The notes: generated from the letters alone by a model not told the origin. A stretch of DNA of 29,403 nucleotides from Bacteroidota bacterium (GCA_023488865.1 JAMDDG010000022.1:5417-34819); one strand, 5' to 3'. Counted from the stretch's first letter, positions 7,686-14,367 are shown. Program-made: numbers and translations.

Positions 7686-8240
7686 CTACATCAGATCGTC
7701 GTCCTCTTCCACAGGTACAGCTCCGAAATCGCTTTCAGCTGTGGATCTGCCACCGAGAGGTTCACCGTCCCGAAGTTTTTGAAGGTTATTCAACCCGCAG
7801 GCAATTCCTTTGTTGCCCTTGGTATCAAACCCGTAAAAAGTGATACTTGCACGTCCGTAGCAGCCTGAGTAGAGTTCATCCTGATCCAGAATTGGATTGC
7901 AATCTTTGTCAACCAGTCCGGGTTTGGTTTTGCAATTAGCGTTCAGGAAATAAGACCCTTCATAGCTTTCATCTTCAGGGCGTTCGATATCGCCATCACG
8001 AAGAGGAAGTTTTAACTTTGCAGGGACTTTCCCGCCCCATTTAGCTTTTCCGGCTTCAATAGCGGCTTTGATAGCCTTGTTTACCGCTGCCAATGTTGCG
8101 GTATCGCCTTTTGGAATGATCAGGGAAACTGAGTATTTCTTTTCTCCTCCTTCGTCGATTGCGACGGCTTCCCACACGTGCAGATAAGAGAACCTTACTT
8201 TACCTGTCACCACTTTTGTTAACTGAACTTCATTTGCCAT
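7686..8240 (-). CDS. Phage ssDNA-binding protein, DUF2815 family
   Basis: The 184-residue protein carries the hallmarks of DUF2815, an OB-fold ssDNA-binding family of phages. Visible are VVTGKVRFSYLHVWEA near the N-terminus, KKYSVSLIIPKGD, LPLRDGDIERPEDESYEG, YFLNANCKTKPGLVDKD, and ELYSGCYGRASITFYGFD, followed by GIACGLNNLQKLRDGEPLGG. The acidic tail (VPVEEDDDLM) is typical of ssDNA-binding proteins, where it recruits partners. It probably protects single-stranded DNA during phage replication and works with the polymerase, primase and the neighbouring nuclease. The nuclease gene lies 12 bases upstream. The full length of the family is present, with no missing core motif. Confidence 0.9.
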   Translation of the reverse strand: MANEVQLTKVVTGKVRFSYLHVWEAVAIDEGGEKKYSVSLIIPKGDTATLAAVNKAIKAAIEAGKAKWGGKVPAKLKLPLRDGDIERPEDESYEGSYFLNANCKTKPGLVDKDCNPILDQDELYSGCYGRASITFYGFDTKGNKGIACGLNNLQKLRDGEPLGGRSTAESDFGAVPVEEDDDLM

Positions 8241-8252
8241 TTTGATTGATTA

Positions 8253-9413
8253 TTAATTATTGGAAAAATCATTTTTTGCGCTTTCAGTACTGTTCCAAGC
8301 GGTGCGCTTATCGCTTACAGGAACAAGGGTTGGTTTACCTTGCGGTTTGATTATTAGCTCACCAAGCAAGGATTCGAATGTCTTTTTGGTGATTGCTTTC
8401 TCCATGGCTGTAATGCCAAGGATTTTCTTCGTATAGATCTGGTCTTCATTGAAACCATTTTTAACAAGCTCTTTGGCAACTTTATCTTCATCCGAATAGA
8501 TCCGGTTGCTACGTCCTTCGACCAATTTGAACCCTGGCCACTGTTTGCCGTTATCTACTGCCTCAGTTAGGGCCATTTCTTCGATGGATGTAAGCCATGT
8601 CTTAAAAGCCGAAGCCCTTTCAAGGATATCAGATATCTCAGTATCGGTCAGTAGAACACTTTCTGCAAAGTCGTACCGGGCCAGTTTGAGATTTTCATTC
8701 GCATTGGCTTTGCATTGCGCTTTAGCGCGACAGAACCGGCAGTGATCACCCACTTTGAACTCACCAAGGCCGTCAAAAGCAAGTTGTGCCAGCGGTTTCA
8801 ATTCGTTCTCTGCCCATGCTTGTAGATCAGCAACCGACATTTCGAAGGAAGAGATGTTGTCCATCCGGGGCTGATAGATCCACATACGAACGTTTTGGAT
8901 ATCGTACATGTAGTCGTACTCGCGAAGAGCGCCTAGAGCGTACAGCATCATTTGCTTATTGTTCTCGCATGATACCATAACCCCTTTGCCATATTTCAGG
9001 TCAATGATTCCCATGTTTCCGTCAGCGATGATGACAGCATCACCGGTGCCAAATCCTTCAGGAACGTAATCGGTAAGGTTTAATTGGGCTTCGATTTGGA
9101 TCACTGCATCTTTGGTAACTTTCTTAGCGGCTTCAAAGTTTTCCATCACGAACGCTGCATAACCTGAGGCATGGTCCATCATGTCGGCAGTGTACCTTGG
9201 ATCTGACTCAATCCTTTCAATGGTCTCATTAGCTTCTATGTTTGTTAAAAGACCCAGATGGTTTTTAAGTAAGGTTTCACCAAGCCAATGTGCCAGTGTG
9301 CCTTCTTTGGCCGCTTCACCCGAGCTGTCAGGGAACTGCTGCTCAAGGCAGGCAGATGGCGTACAATTTAGCCATCTGCTTGCACCTGAGGGGGAGAGAA
9401 TTGCGTGGCTCAT
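8253..9413 (-). CDS. DUF2800 family phage nuclease candidate (Cas4/RecB-like)
   Basis: The 386-residue protein matches DUF2800, found in phage replication modules next to DUF2815. The N-terminus SPSGASRWLNCTPSACLE is characteristic. Nuclease-like residues are D125 in GTGDAVII, D138-x-K140 in DLKYGKG, and Q153 in NNKQMMLYA, forming a PD-(D/E)XK pattern. Cysteines C17, C225, C228 and C234 (CRFCRAKAQC) match the Fe-S cluster arrangement of Cas4 and AddB nucleases: one cysteine far upstream and three close together after the catalytic domain. It probably trims DNA ends during phage recombination or replication. The gene follows the 140-residue protein gene by one base. The family call is strong; nuclease activity is inferred from motifs. 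Confidence 0.88.
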   Translation of the reverse strand: MSHAILSPSGASRWLNCTPSACLEQQFPDSSGEAAKEGTLAHWLGETLLKNHLGLLTNIEANETIERIESDPRYTADMMDHASGYAAFVMENFEAAKKVTKDAVIQIEAQLNLTDYVPEGFGTGDAVIIADGNMGIIDLKYGKGVMVSCENNKQMMLYALGALREYDYMYDIQNVRMWIYQPRMDNISSFEMSVADLQAWAENELKPLAQLAFDGLGEFKVGDHCRFCRAKAQCKANANENLKLARYDFAESVLLTDTEISDILERASAFKTWLTSIEEMALTEAVDNGKQWPGFKLVEGRSNRIYSDEDKVAKELVKNGFNEDQIYTKKILGITAMEKAITKKTFESLLGELIIKPQGKPTLVPVSDKRTAWNSTESAKNDFSNN

Positions 9414-9414
9414 A

Positions 9415-9837
9415 TTAAAGAGCGTTTACCTCTTCTAAGAACTTCGCATACTTGGTATCAGGAAGATCCGTGACCCTTGCTACTTCAAACTTCGTCAGAA
9501 GTGATTTCACCTGGTCACGTTTCCCGCTTTGGGCTTTGGCTTGAACAGCTGCGCGGACCGTTTCAACGGTTACTGTTTCATTGGAAGCTTCGGATGACTC
9601 TTCAGAGGTTGTTTCCTCGGTAGAAGTTTCTACATTCTCAGCGCTAACCTCTTTGGTAGTTTTTTCGGAGGCTGCTGCACGATTACGTTTTCCTGATTGT
9701 GCTGATTCTGCGATCGCAGCAGGGGAGGCGGGGGTTATCGGGGCACTGGCTTTTACGCTAATACCTCCCGCGATTAATTTAACTGCCTCAAGTAATTCAG
9801 GCGAGGCGGTAAGTTTGATTTCGAGAGTAAAATTCAT
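9415..9837 (-). CDS. Phage protein with acidic low-complexity linker
   Basis: The 140-residue protein has three parts. An N-terminal MNFTLEIKLTASPELLEAVK block is followed by a low-complexity middle rich in Ala, Ser, Thr and Glu (about residues 30-88). The C-terminal helical domain has VRAAVQAKAQSGKRDQVKSL and ends KYAKFLEEVNAL. Similar two-domain proteins occur beside DUF2800/DUF2815 genes in phages of other phyla; this is from memory, not a search. The linker suggests two binding surfaces joined flexibly. There is no catalytic motif, signal or membrane segment. Its stop lies one base before the nuclease ATG, so expression is coupled. Confidence 0.75.
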   Translation of the reverse strand: MNFTLEIKLTASPELLEAVKLIAGGISVKASAPITPASPAAIAESAQSGKRNRAAASEKTTKEVSAENVETSTEETTSEESSEASNETVTVETVRAAVQAKAQSGKRDQVKSLLTKFEVARVTDLPDTKYAKFLEEVNAL

Positions 9838-9900
9838 ACTTGTTAGAAATTAAATTATTGAAAATGTGACTTTTGAATTATTTGCCTTCCGGCTGTTTAA

Positions 9901-10404
9901 TTATTTTAGATCAAATTCGGGTATTAGGTACTCACACCAGATAGGTATGAACCCCAGTCTGAGATGTTCCGCTATTGGTTTCGACCGTAAGCAAAGGAGA
10001 GACCCGACGTACGTATACGCAGTCGAGGGAGCGTAAATCGTATTCGAATAGCCGAAGCCCGCACTCGCACCGTTATCCGCAACACCGCCCGCAAGAACAC
10101 CACGCAGATCAACCCAATTCCACCACACCTCCTGTTTTTTGTTGTTTAGGTCAATTTTCCATTCTTCATTAAGAGCCTCTGCAATTACGCATAGCTTGTA
10201 ATAACCATTTGTTGATCTTTCGATCAGGTCTTTTGTGTTCGAGTCAAATGGTAAATCATACCCCTTTCCAAGTTCATCACAGGCATCTTCAAACGATTGC
10301 ACCCTTTCAATGATTGATAAATCAAGGTGTTTAAGTACTGACAAGTCGTCATACCCGGCTTTTTTCATAGCCTTTTCAATCTGCTGTTTCGTGTAAGTTT
10401 TCAT
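9901..10404 (-). CDS. Conserved phage protein of unknown function
   Basis: The 167-residue protein has a charged helical N-terminus (KTYTKQQIEKAMKKAGYDD), then SFEDACDELGKGYDL, NGYYKLCVIAEALNEEWKID and an aromatic block EVWWNWVDLRGVL. The late part contains VGSLLCLRSKPIAEHLRLGF. The pattern 'fedAce.Lg...y.KL.iia.ALNegW..d', with a final 'vGsrLcfks.elAehlgkqF', is common to a family in Bacteroidota phages and conjugative elements. Its function has not been established as far as I know. An unusual glycine/serine/tyrosine-rich segment (ADNGASAGFGYSNTIYAP) sits before the final block. It is a member of the minus-strand early operon. A gap of about 60 bases without features separates it from the next gene. 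Confidence 0.7.
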   Translation of the reverse strand: MKTYTKQQIEKAMKKAGYDDLSVLKHLDLSIIERVQSFEDACDELGKGYDLPFDSNTKDLIERSTNGYYKLCVIAEALNEEWKIDLNNKKQEVWWNWVDLRGVLAGGVADNGASAGFGYSNTIYAPSTAYTYVGSLLCLRSKPIAEHLRLGFIPIWCEYLIPEFDLK

Positions 10405-10409
10405 TTTTT

Positions 10410-10703
10410 TTAGATTACGATATTTGAGAATACGCCCAGTCGGGCTACTTTTTCTGCATTTCTTACGGACATTAATTCAGCCTTGGAGTAGTAGATTGGA
10501 GAGTTCTTTGCCGGTCCTTTCCGCTTGCCCTTGATAAGTTCACGCTTCACACAATCCCTTACCCATCCTTGACCAAACTTTTCAAAGGCTTCGTTTTGTG
10601 TCAGATCATCCGATTTTGGCTGAAGACTTTTCATGAGATTTGCGGCTCCCATCTCTGCACAACCAGTCATCAATTCCTTGATTGCATGAAGATCTTTATT
10701 CAT
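10410..10703 (-). CDS. Small phage protein with DNA-binding look
   Basis: I use the ATG at 10703 (MNKDLHAIKELMTG, 97 residues); the ATG at 10712 adds only MKV and lengthens the overlap with the LuxR-type gene from 8 to 17 bases. The middle has a strongly basic stretch VKRELIKGKRKGPAKNSPIYY followed by a helix YSKAELMSVRNAEK, as in winged-helix or helix-turn-helix DNA-binding proteins where a conserved tyrosine precedes the last helix. No named family is recognised. It may be a small regulator or DNA-replication accessory. It is followed 5 bases later by the next gene of the operon. Confidence 0.6.
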   Translation of the reverse strand: MNKDLHAIKELMTGCAEMGAANLMKSLQPKSDDLTQNEAFEKFGQGWVRDCVKRELIKGKRKGPAKNSPIYYSKAELMSVRNAEKVARLGVFSNIVI

Positions 10704-11262
10704 GACTTTCAAATATTTGGTTCTTTGAAGCGTAGGTGATGAAGTCGGACAGGGAGTGCAAATCGAGCTTTAGCAGGGAATTATGTTTATGCTTTTTGAC
10801 TGTCTCGATACTGATAAAAAGAATGTCGGCGATCTTCTCTGTTTTGGAAGAGGTTGCGTATAGTTTCATCACCTGCATTTCCCGATCAGAAAGTTTTGAG
10901 TTAAATTTCGGATTGCACAGAATGTCGCAATACTTACATTCACCCCTCAGTGGACAGGATATAAATTCAAACCGGAATATACCATCGGGGCCTATATCAG
11001 GCCGATTATCATGCACAGATAGATTGCAGCGAATAAACCGGTGAACCCTTCTGTAGTCGAAATATGGTTTGTTGATTTGAGCCGAGGCGTAAATTTCACA
11101 AAGAGCTTTACCCGCCTCAGGGTAGAAGGTATTAATCTTCTCGAGTACAGCATGGGTAAAATCGGTCTCATTCTGTTCGTAGGTCCTTAACGGCCTATCT
11201 TTTTCCTCTATGACCACACTTCCAGCAGGAGTACCGTAGAATTCGAAATTTGCAAGTTCCAT
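10696..11262 (-). CDS. LuxR-type HTH transcription regulator with cysteine cluster
   Basis: The 188-residue protein ends in a LuxR/GerE-type DNA-binding domain (about 124-180): LSDREMQVMKLYATSSKTEK, IADILFISIETVKKHKHN and SLLKLDLHSLSDFITYA. The N-terminal part has no response-regulator receiver domain. Instead there is a cysteine cluster C103-x5-C109-x2-C112-x3-C116 (CPLRGECKYCDILC), suitable for zinc or an Fe-S cluster. It is probably a transcription factor of the phage, perhaps timing late genes or sensing a cellular signal through the metal site; both are inferences. Its ATG overlaps the stop of the preceding small HTH gene (TAATG). Similar LuxR-tailed proteins are common in Bacteroidota phages. 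Confidence 0.8.
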   Translation of the reverse strand: MELANFEFYGTPAGSVVIEEKDRPLRTYEQNETDFTHAVLEKINTFYPEAGKALCEIYASAQINKPYFDYRRVHRFIRCNLSVHDNRPDIGPDGIFRFEFISCPLRGECKYCDILCNPKFNSKLSDREMQVMKLYATSSKTEKIADILFISIETVKKHKHNSLLKLDLHSLSDFITYASKNQIFESHE

Positions 11263-11483
11263 TATTCAACAGCATTTACCAGGTTTGGAAATAAGTCGTC
11301 AACAGATAAACCGGTGATCTCGGCAATCTTTTCCCGCTTCAGCTTTTCCGGGATAATCTCACCAGAGAGCCAGCGATAAACGGTCATTTCAGTTACCCCG
11401 CATTTGTTGGCGATTTTTTCCCGAAACTCCTTTTGCGGGGTGGGTTGATTTTGCAGCTCTGTGTAAAATTCTTTCAGGTTCAT
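11262..11483 (-). CDS. Small HTH (Cro/XRE-like) protein
   Basis: The 73-residue protein is essentially one helix-turn-helix domain: KIANKCGVTEMTVYRWLSGE (about 24-43) gives helices 2 and 3, and KLKREKIAEITGLSVDDLFP completes the fold in the style of phage Cro and XRE repressors. It is probably a DNA-binding regulator of the element's own promoters. Its ATG overlaps the stop of the previous gene (ATGA type, 4 bases), and its own stop overlaps the start of the LuxR-type gene, so the two regulators are produced together. Whether it binds the operators at 12764 and 13471 is not known. Confidence 0.8.
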   Translation of the reverse strand: MNLKEFYTELQNQPTPQKEFREKIANKCGVTEMTVYRWLSGEIIPEKLKREKIAEITGLSVDDLFPNLVNAVE

Positions 11484-11698
11484 ATTGTCTTCTTTATTTT
11501 AAGGTTTTCAATTTCAATGGATAACTCGAAAATCAGATCATTGAGAAACCGTATATTTTCGGTAGCCTCAGGGTAATCCCTCCCGTATTCAACACCTTCG
11601 ATCACAGCCAGAGAATACTCCCGCGTGATGCTTTCGATCCTTTTTCTGAGCTGTTTGGGAGTGATTTTCTTTTCAAAGTCGATTCGTATTTCACACAT
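11480..11698 (-). CDS. Small helical phage protein, unknown function
   Basis: The 72-residue protein begins MCEIRIDFEKKITPKQLRKR and is rich in charged residues in a probable two- or three-helix arrangement, with a C-terminal helix IFELSIEIENLKIKK that looks amphipathic. There is no recognised family, signal or membrane segment. It overlaps the following HTH gene by 4 bases, so the pair is probably translationally coupled; a small protein partner of the regulator is one possibility. Confidence 0.6.
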   Translation of the reverse strand: MCEIRIDFEKKITPKQLRKRIESITREYSLAVIEGVEYGRDYPEATENIRFLNDLIFELSIEIENLKIKKTI

Positions 11699-11705
11699 GA
11701 CCGTA

Positions 11706-12086
11706 TTACTTTACTATTTTGTCAGAAAGGATTTTCCAGTACAGGCCTTCAACCAGTTCCTCACCGATTAAGAATTGTGTGGGGGTACTAATCCCCATTG
11801 ACTGAAGCATAGGGCGAACAAGTTTTGCATTATTGACGCACAGGGCTTTTGAGTTTTGCGTCACTTTTAAAGGAAGAGAACCCACGCCCTTTGATTTCAT
11901 GAAGTACCAATCCCTAGGACTTTCTTCATCCTGATAAAAAGCCAGCTTGTCGCTTTCTTTTAGATCTAATAGCACGACCGTGGGAGCGTTGAAACGCATC
12001 CGTCCGTTAAAATAATTTATGGAAACGGTCGGGGCTATTTTTGCTTTTGAAGCAGAAGAGGCTGCAAATACTTGTTTCAGTTTCAT
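11706..12086 (-). CDS. Phage protein, unknown function
   Basis: The 126-residue protein starts MKLKQVFAASSASKAKIAPT, which superficially resembles a signal peptide but lacks a hydrophobic core. The rest suggests a beta-rich fold: SINYFNGRMRFNAPTVVLLD, KLAFYQDEESPRDWYFMKS and SLPLKVTQNSKALCVNN. Proteins with this 'f..nG.irin..a...L.l..gdkv.f..d...pkdWYi.k' pattern recur in Bacteroidota phages and elements; I know of no assigned function. It lies 7 bases before the next gene in the early operon. Confidence 0.65.
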   Translation of the reverse strand: MKLKQVFAASSASKAKIAPTVSINYFNGRMRFNAPTVVLLDLKESDKLAFYQDEESPRDWYFMKSKGVGSLPLKVTQNSKALCVNNAKLVRPMLQSMGISTPTQFLIGEELVEGLYWKILSDKIVK

Positions 12087-12088
12087 GG

Positions 12089-12274
12089 TTATTTATTGGA
12101 TTTAATTCTTTTGGGTTTTTCCTTCTGGGAGGCTTCACGTAATAAGACAACGGCCATAATGAATGATGGAACGGCCATTACAATTTGATGGGTTGCACCG
12201 GCAGCAATGCCGATCGTCGCACAGATTCCGAGAATCGCGAACAGCAAGCCGAAGACTAATGAGTAGGTTTTCAT
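12089..12274 (-). CDS. Small two-span membrane protein
   Basis: The 61-residue protein has two hydrophobic segments, about residues 5-25 (SLVFGLLFAILGICATIGIA) and 31-46 (IVMAVPSFIMAVVLL), followed by a basic tail KEKPKRIKSNK. By the positive-inside rule both ends probably face the cytoplasm. No family is recognised. A small early membrane protein in a phage could be involved in superinfection exclusion or host takeover, but this is speculation. It lies 2 bases before the next operon gene. Confidence 0.6.
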   Translation of the reverse strand: MKTYSLVFGLLFAILGICATIGIAAGATHQIVMAVPSFIMAVVLLREASQKEKPKRIKSNK

Positions 12275-12279
12275 TTGTA

Positions 12280-12639
12280 TCAGAGTGATTTGTAAGGTAT
12301 TTCAATAAGATTTCCGCTGATTCTGGAATTCTTGTAGTAATAGGATATCACCTCTTCTTCCAGAGTGTCCGATTCTACCGCGAATGGCGCTTTGTAAATA
12401 ACAACACACCCTTTATCCAGCCTATAGCCCAATGCGGGTATTTCTAATTTGCTTTTGAATAACTTCTGTAGCAATTTGGAAGCTTCGTAGGACTTAGATA
12501 TCAATTTTCTCTCATTGTCCCCGGAGTAGAGAAATTGGGAAAGCATGTATTTCTCACCGGAAGGGGTTAAGGTATAATCTTCAATAGATCTGCCTTTGGG
12601 TTCGTCATCAAAACAAATACAGGTTTCTGTTGCATTCAT
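12280..12639 (-). CDS. First gene of the early operon, unknown function
   Basis: The 119-residue protein begins MNATETCICFDDEPKGRSIE. An early segment, YTLTPSGEKYMLSQFLYSGD, has the look of a winged-helix unit, and the C-terminus is rich in tyrosine (VISYYYKNSRISGN). No family is recognised. It is the first coding region after the operator-covered promoter at 12759-12790 and so the most exposed to early regulation, making a regulatory or host-takeover role possible but unproven. The leader from the promoter to the ATG is about 115 bases, AT-rich, with no clear stem-loop. Confidence 0.6.
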   Translation of the reverse strand: MNATETCICFDDEPKGRSIEDYTLTPSGEKYMLSQFLYSGDNERKLISKSYEASKLLQKLFKSKLEIPALGYRLDKGCVVIYKAPFAVESDTLEEEVISYYYKNSRISGNLIEIPYKSL

Positions 12640-12758
12640 GACTTTAAGTCTTAATTGATTACTCTTTTTGTGTTATTTTTTTAATATTCTGATCGTTGAT
12701 CCTTTTCTCTTGATGCGTTTTGTTATATTTGTTCGTGTTATTAAAAACTAACATGATG

Positions 12759-12790
12759 CAAATATACGGTATTAATATCCGTATTTGCAA
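12759..12790 (-). promoter_or_regulatory. Early minus-strand promoter covered by an operator
   Basis: On the minus strand, TATATTTG (12759-12766) fits the Bacteroidota -7 consensus TAnnTTTG. A TTTG whose TTG lies at 12788-12790 is a plausible -33 element 21 bases upstream. The spacer between them is almost entirely filled by the inverted repeat at 12764-12784, so a bound repressor would block polymerase. Transcription would start near 12753 and run into the 12.6-kb replication operon. The remainder of the 12640-12855 gap holds AT-rich leader sequence and a half-operator at 12803-12815. Confidence 0.65.
12764..12784. promoter_or_regulatory. Operator 1, inverted repeat
   Basis: The core ATACGGTATTAATATCCGT has arms ACGG and CCGT around a nine-base AT-rich centre, and outer arms GCAAATA and TATTTGC extend the symmetry to 12758-12788. 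Read on the minus strand it is nearly the same as operator 2 at 13471-13492. It lies between the -33 and -7 elements of the early promoter. The likely binder is the repressor-like protein of 13505-13900. Confidence 0.65.
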
Positions 12791-12802
12791 ATAAAATGTG
12801 AA

Positions 12803-12815
12803 TTATTTTCCGTAA
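12803..12815. promoter_or_regulatory. Operator half-site
   Basis: TTATTTTCCGTAA matches the right half of operator 2 (TTATTTCCGTAA) apart from one extra T. No left arm is visible. It lies about 40 bases upstream of the plus-strand gene at 12856 and could be a weak site. Confidence 0.35.
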
Positions 12816-12855
12816 AAATGAAATTATTTTATAATAGCCTAAATAATAAAGTGTT

Positions 12856-13248
12856 ATGGAAAGAATTTATTTATCTGAAACAGAAAAGGCTTTACTGTTG
12901 TCATTGAATGCAGGCAATGGCTTTGATCTGAGTGGAATTGACGAAAAGGAGCTTGGAGTAGCAGCCGTTATGCTTAAAGACAAGGGTTTTATAAAAGCCA
13001 GGGTAAATTATGACACAATAATTGATGCGGCTGTGCTTGCAAAAGGAGAGGTATATCTAAAGGAAAATCCAACGCTTGAAAACCCGGTAAGTGAAAACGA
13101 GTTAAAACGATTACAAAAAGACGAATTAGAATATAAAAAGCGAATTAGGAAGCAAGACGATGTGATAAGATACTGGAAATTAGCATGTATTATAGTCACC
13201 ATTGTCAGCTTTATTCTTGGCTTTTTAACCAAGATTATTCTGGTTTAA
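12856..13248 (+). CDS. Winged-helix-like protein with C-terminal membrane anchor
   Basis: The 130-residue protein begins with a probable winged-helix region: LSETEKALLLSLNAGNGFD, ELGVAAVMLKDKGFIKARV and TIIDAAVLAKGEVYLKENP. A basic linker with coiled-coil character (about 78-105) follows, then a single hydrophobic span, LACIIVTIVSFILGFLTKII (about 108-127), at the very end. It would be tail-anchored with its N-terminus in the cytoplasm. It is transcribed divergently from the early operon, so it probably belongs to the lysogenic or immunity side. Its end overlaps the end of the opposite-strand gene 13235-13429 by 14 bases. A role in superinfection immunity is a guess from position and topology. 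Confidence 0.7.
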   Translation: MERIYLSETEKALLLSLNAGNGFDLSGIDEKELGVAAVMLKDKGFIKARVNYDTIIDAAVLAKGEVYLKENPTLENPVSENELKRLQKDELEYKKRIRKQDDVIRYWKLACIIVTIVSFILGFLTKIILV

Positions 13249-13429
13249 TAAAATTTTTGATAGTTTTTTCCTGTTCTTCAATTCGCTTTTGCTGCATTTC
13301 GCAGAGTTTCTGAAGGTTTTCGAGTTGTCCTTTTTTAAGTTTTCGAAGTTGAAAAGTTAAAATTTGATGGCCAGTGAACCAAATCGCAAAAATTGACAGC
13401 AGGATAATTAAAATAGTTTCGGCATCCAT
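13235..13429 (-). CDS. Small membrane-anchored coiled-coil protein
   Basis: The ATG at 13429 gives 64 residues (MDAETILIILLSIFAIW...). An earlier ATG at 13468 falls inside the promoter repeats and is unlikely. Residues 5-28 form a hydrophobic span, and residues 30-60 are a charged amphipathic helix (LKKGQLENLQKLCEMQQKRI) likely to be a coiled coil. No family is recognised. It is transcribed from the minus-strand -7 elements beside operator 2, so it is probably controlled by the same repressor. The tail-to-tail overlap with 12856-13248, which also encodes a membrane protein, may cause antisense interference. Confidence 0.6.
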   Translation of the reverse strand: MDAETILIILLSIFAIWFTGHQILTFQLRKLKKGQLENLQKLCEMQQKRIEEQEKTIKNFIKPE

Positions 13430-13449
13430 GGCTTTTAATTTAAGTTTAA

Positions 13450-13473
13450 CAAATATACAAAGATACAAAGATA
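13450..13473 (-). promoter_or_regulatory. Three tandem -7-like promoter elements
   Basis: Reading the minus strand there are two copies of TATCTTTG and one TATATTTG placed head to tail with no spacer, each fitting TAnnTTTG. The first overlaps operator 2. They lie 21-44 bases upstream of the ATG at 13429, so at least one probably drives that gene. Confidence 0.5.
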
Positions 13474-13492
13474 CGGATATTATTTCCGTAAT
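13471..13492. promoter_or_regulatory. Operator 2, inverted repeat
   Basis: ATACGGATATTATTTCCGT has arms ACGG and CCGT with the same nine-base spacing as operator 1. It sits between divergent genes: it overlaps the minus-strand -7 element and lies 13 bases before the ATG of the repressor-like gene at 13505, the usual place for autoregulation. Confidence 0.65.
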
Positions 13493-13504
13493 AAAAAATG
13501 ATCA

Positions 13505-13900
13505 ATGAAAAAAAGATTGATCGAATTTCTTGCTTATTTAAAGATTGGGCAAGATAAATTTGAAAAAAACGTCGGTTTGTCAAGGGGCTTTGTTAATAAA
13601 GTAGGCGACAGTATAAGGGAAAAGAACCTTGATAAAATAAGTTCGGTCTATCCGGAGTTAAATATCTCGTGGTTAAAAACAGGTAATGGCTCAATGTTGA
13701 TAGGCAATGAAAACATTGTTGGAGTAGATAAAAAATCAAATTCAAGTACTAATGAGTGCCCTTATTGCGAGGATCTTAAAAAAGAAAATGCAGAATTGAA
13801 AAGGCTCCTGGAAAGTAAGAATGAGACAATACAGGCTTTTAAATTAATAATAGAAGAAAGATCGGGCCCCCGAAAAGTTATCAAGCGGAAAACCGGTTAG
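13505..13900 (+). CDS. Phage repressor-like HTH protein with coiled-coil tail
   Basis: The 131-residue protein has an N-terminal helix-turn-helix: LAYLKIGQDKFEKNVGLSRG and FVNKVGDSIREKNLDKI, followed by VYPELNISWLKTGNGSML, the 'NxxWLxTGxGxMl' motif typical of Bacteroidota phage repressors. A linker with CPYCEDLKKENAELKRLLES leads into a leucine-zipper-like helix (about 90-118), probably for dimerisation. There is no peptidase domain, so RecA-dependent self-cleavage is not expected. An inverted repeat 13 bases before its ATG (operator 2) and a matching one over the early promoter (operator 1) make it the likely lysogeny repressor. DNA binding is well supported; the targets are inferred. Confidence 0.85.
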   Translation: MKKRLIEFLAYLKIGQDKFEKNVGLSRGFVNKVGDSIREKNLDKISSVYPELNISWLKTGNGSMLIGNENIVGVDKKSNSSTNECPYCEDLKKENAELKRLLESKNETIQAFKLIIEERSGPRKVIKRKTG

Positions 13901-13991
13901 AGATTGTCTGGCGAAATAATCTACCTGAGAAGCAAGATCAAAGTGAGAAACAAAAAATTTACATTTATACTTAATACCTAAGAAACAAATC

Positions 13992-14348
13992 ATGAAAACT
14001 AAAAATTTCCTTAAACATTTTATTTTTTTAATTGCCTTATTTACAATCTTCTCAAGTTGTAGTAAAACCACCTTGGATGATACTACCTCATATCAAATTA
14101 TTGGGCAAACCTATTCTGGCTATTCCTTCACGTCTACTTTTGACGGGCATAAGATGTATGTCGGGTACCGCTTTACCTCTGATACTAAATCAACCAGATT
14201 GCTCTTAGATGAGAACACCAGAATAATTACGCAAACCGAAGTAACCTATTCAGGAAAATACCCTAATTTTAAAATAGGCGGTTTTGATGGAGCCTTTATC
14301 AGCAATGATGTCCTTCAAATTGAAGGTATTTTAATGAAAAAATGGTAA
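13992..14348 (+). CDS. Small lipoprotein, unknown function
   Basis: The 118-residue protein has a classic lipoprotein signal: basic MKTKNFLKH, hydrophobic FIFLIALFTIF, then the lipobox SSC with the cysteine at about 23. The mature part, about 95 residues, is rich in serine, threonine and tyrosine and looks beta-stranded (YQIIGQTYSGYSFTSTF, FKIGGFDGAFISND). It would be anchored in the inner or outer membrane facing the periplasm or surface. No family is recognised. It is the first of a run of plus-strand accessory genes after the repressor. In a prophage such a lipoprotein could exclude other phages, but nothing shown here proves that. Confidence 0.75.
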   Translation: MKTKNFLKHFIFLIALFTIFSSCSKTTLDDTTSYQIIGQTYSGYSFTSTFDGHKMYVGYRFTSDTKSTRLLLDENTRIITQTEVTYSGKYPNFKIGGFDGAFISNDVLQIEGILMKKW

Positions 14349-14367
14349 AATCCCTAATTTAAAAACC

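Noticed and set aside
7626..7868. Plus-strand frame of 80 residues over the tRNA-like fold
   Set aside because: It runs antisense into the DUF2815 gene and lacks any family signal; the RNA fold on the other strand explains the sequence better.
9975..10172. Plus-strand frame opposite the conserved phage protein
   Set aside because: Composition rich in Arg, Ser and His, typical of an antisense shadow; no start context or neighbours on that strand.
12640..13505. Possible CRISPR or iteron-type origin in the AT-rich control region
   Set aside because: Repeats there are two operators and three 8-base promoter units; there are no regularly spaced repeats with spacers and no series of iterons.
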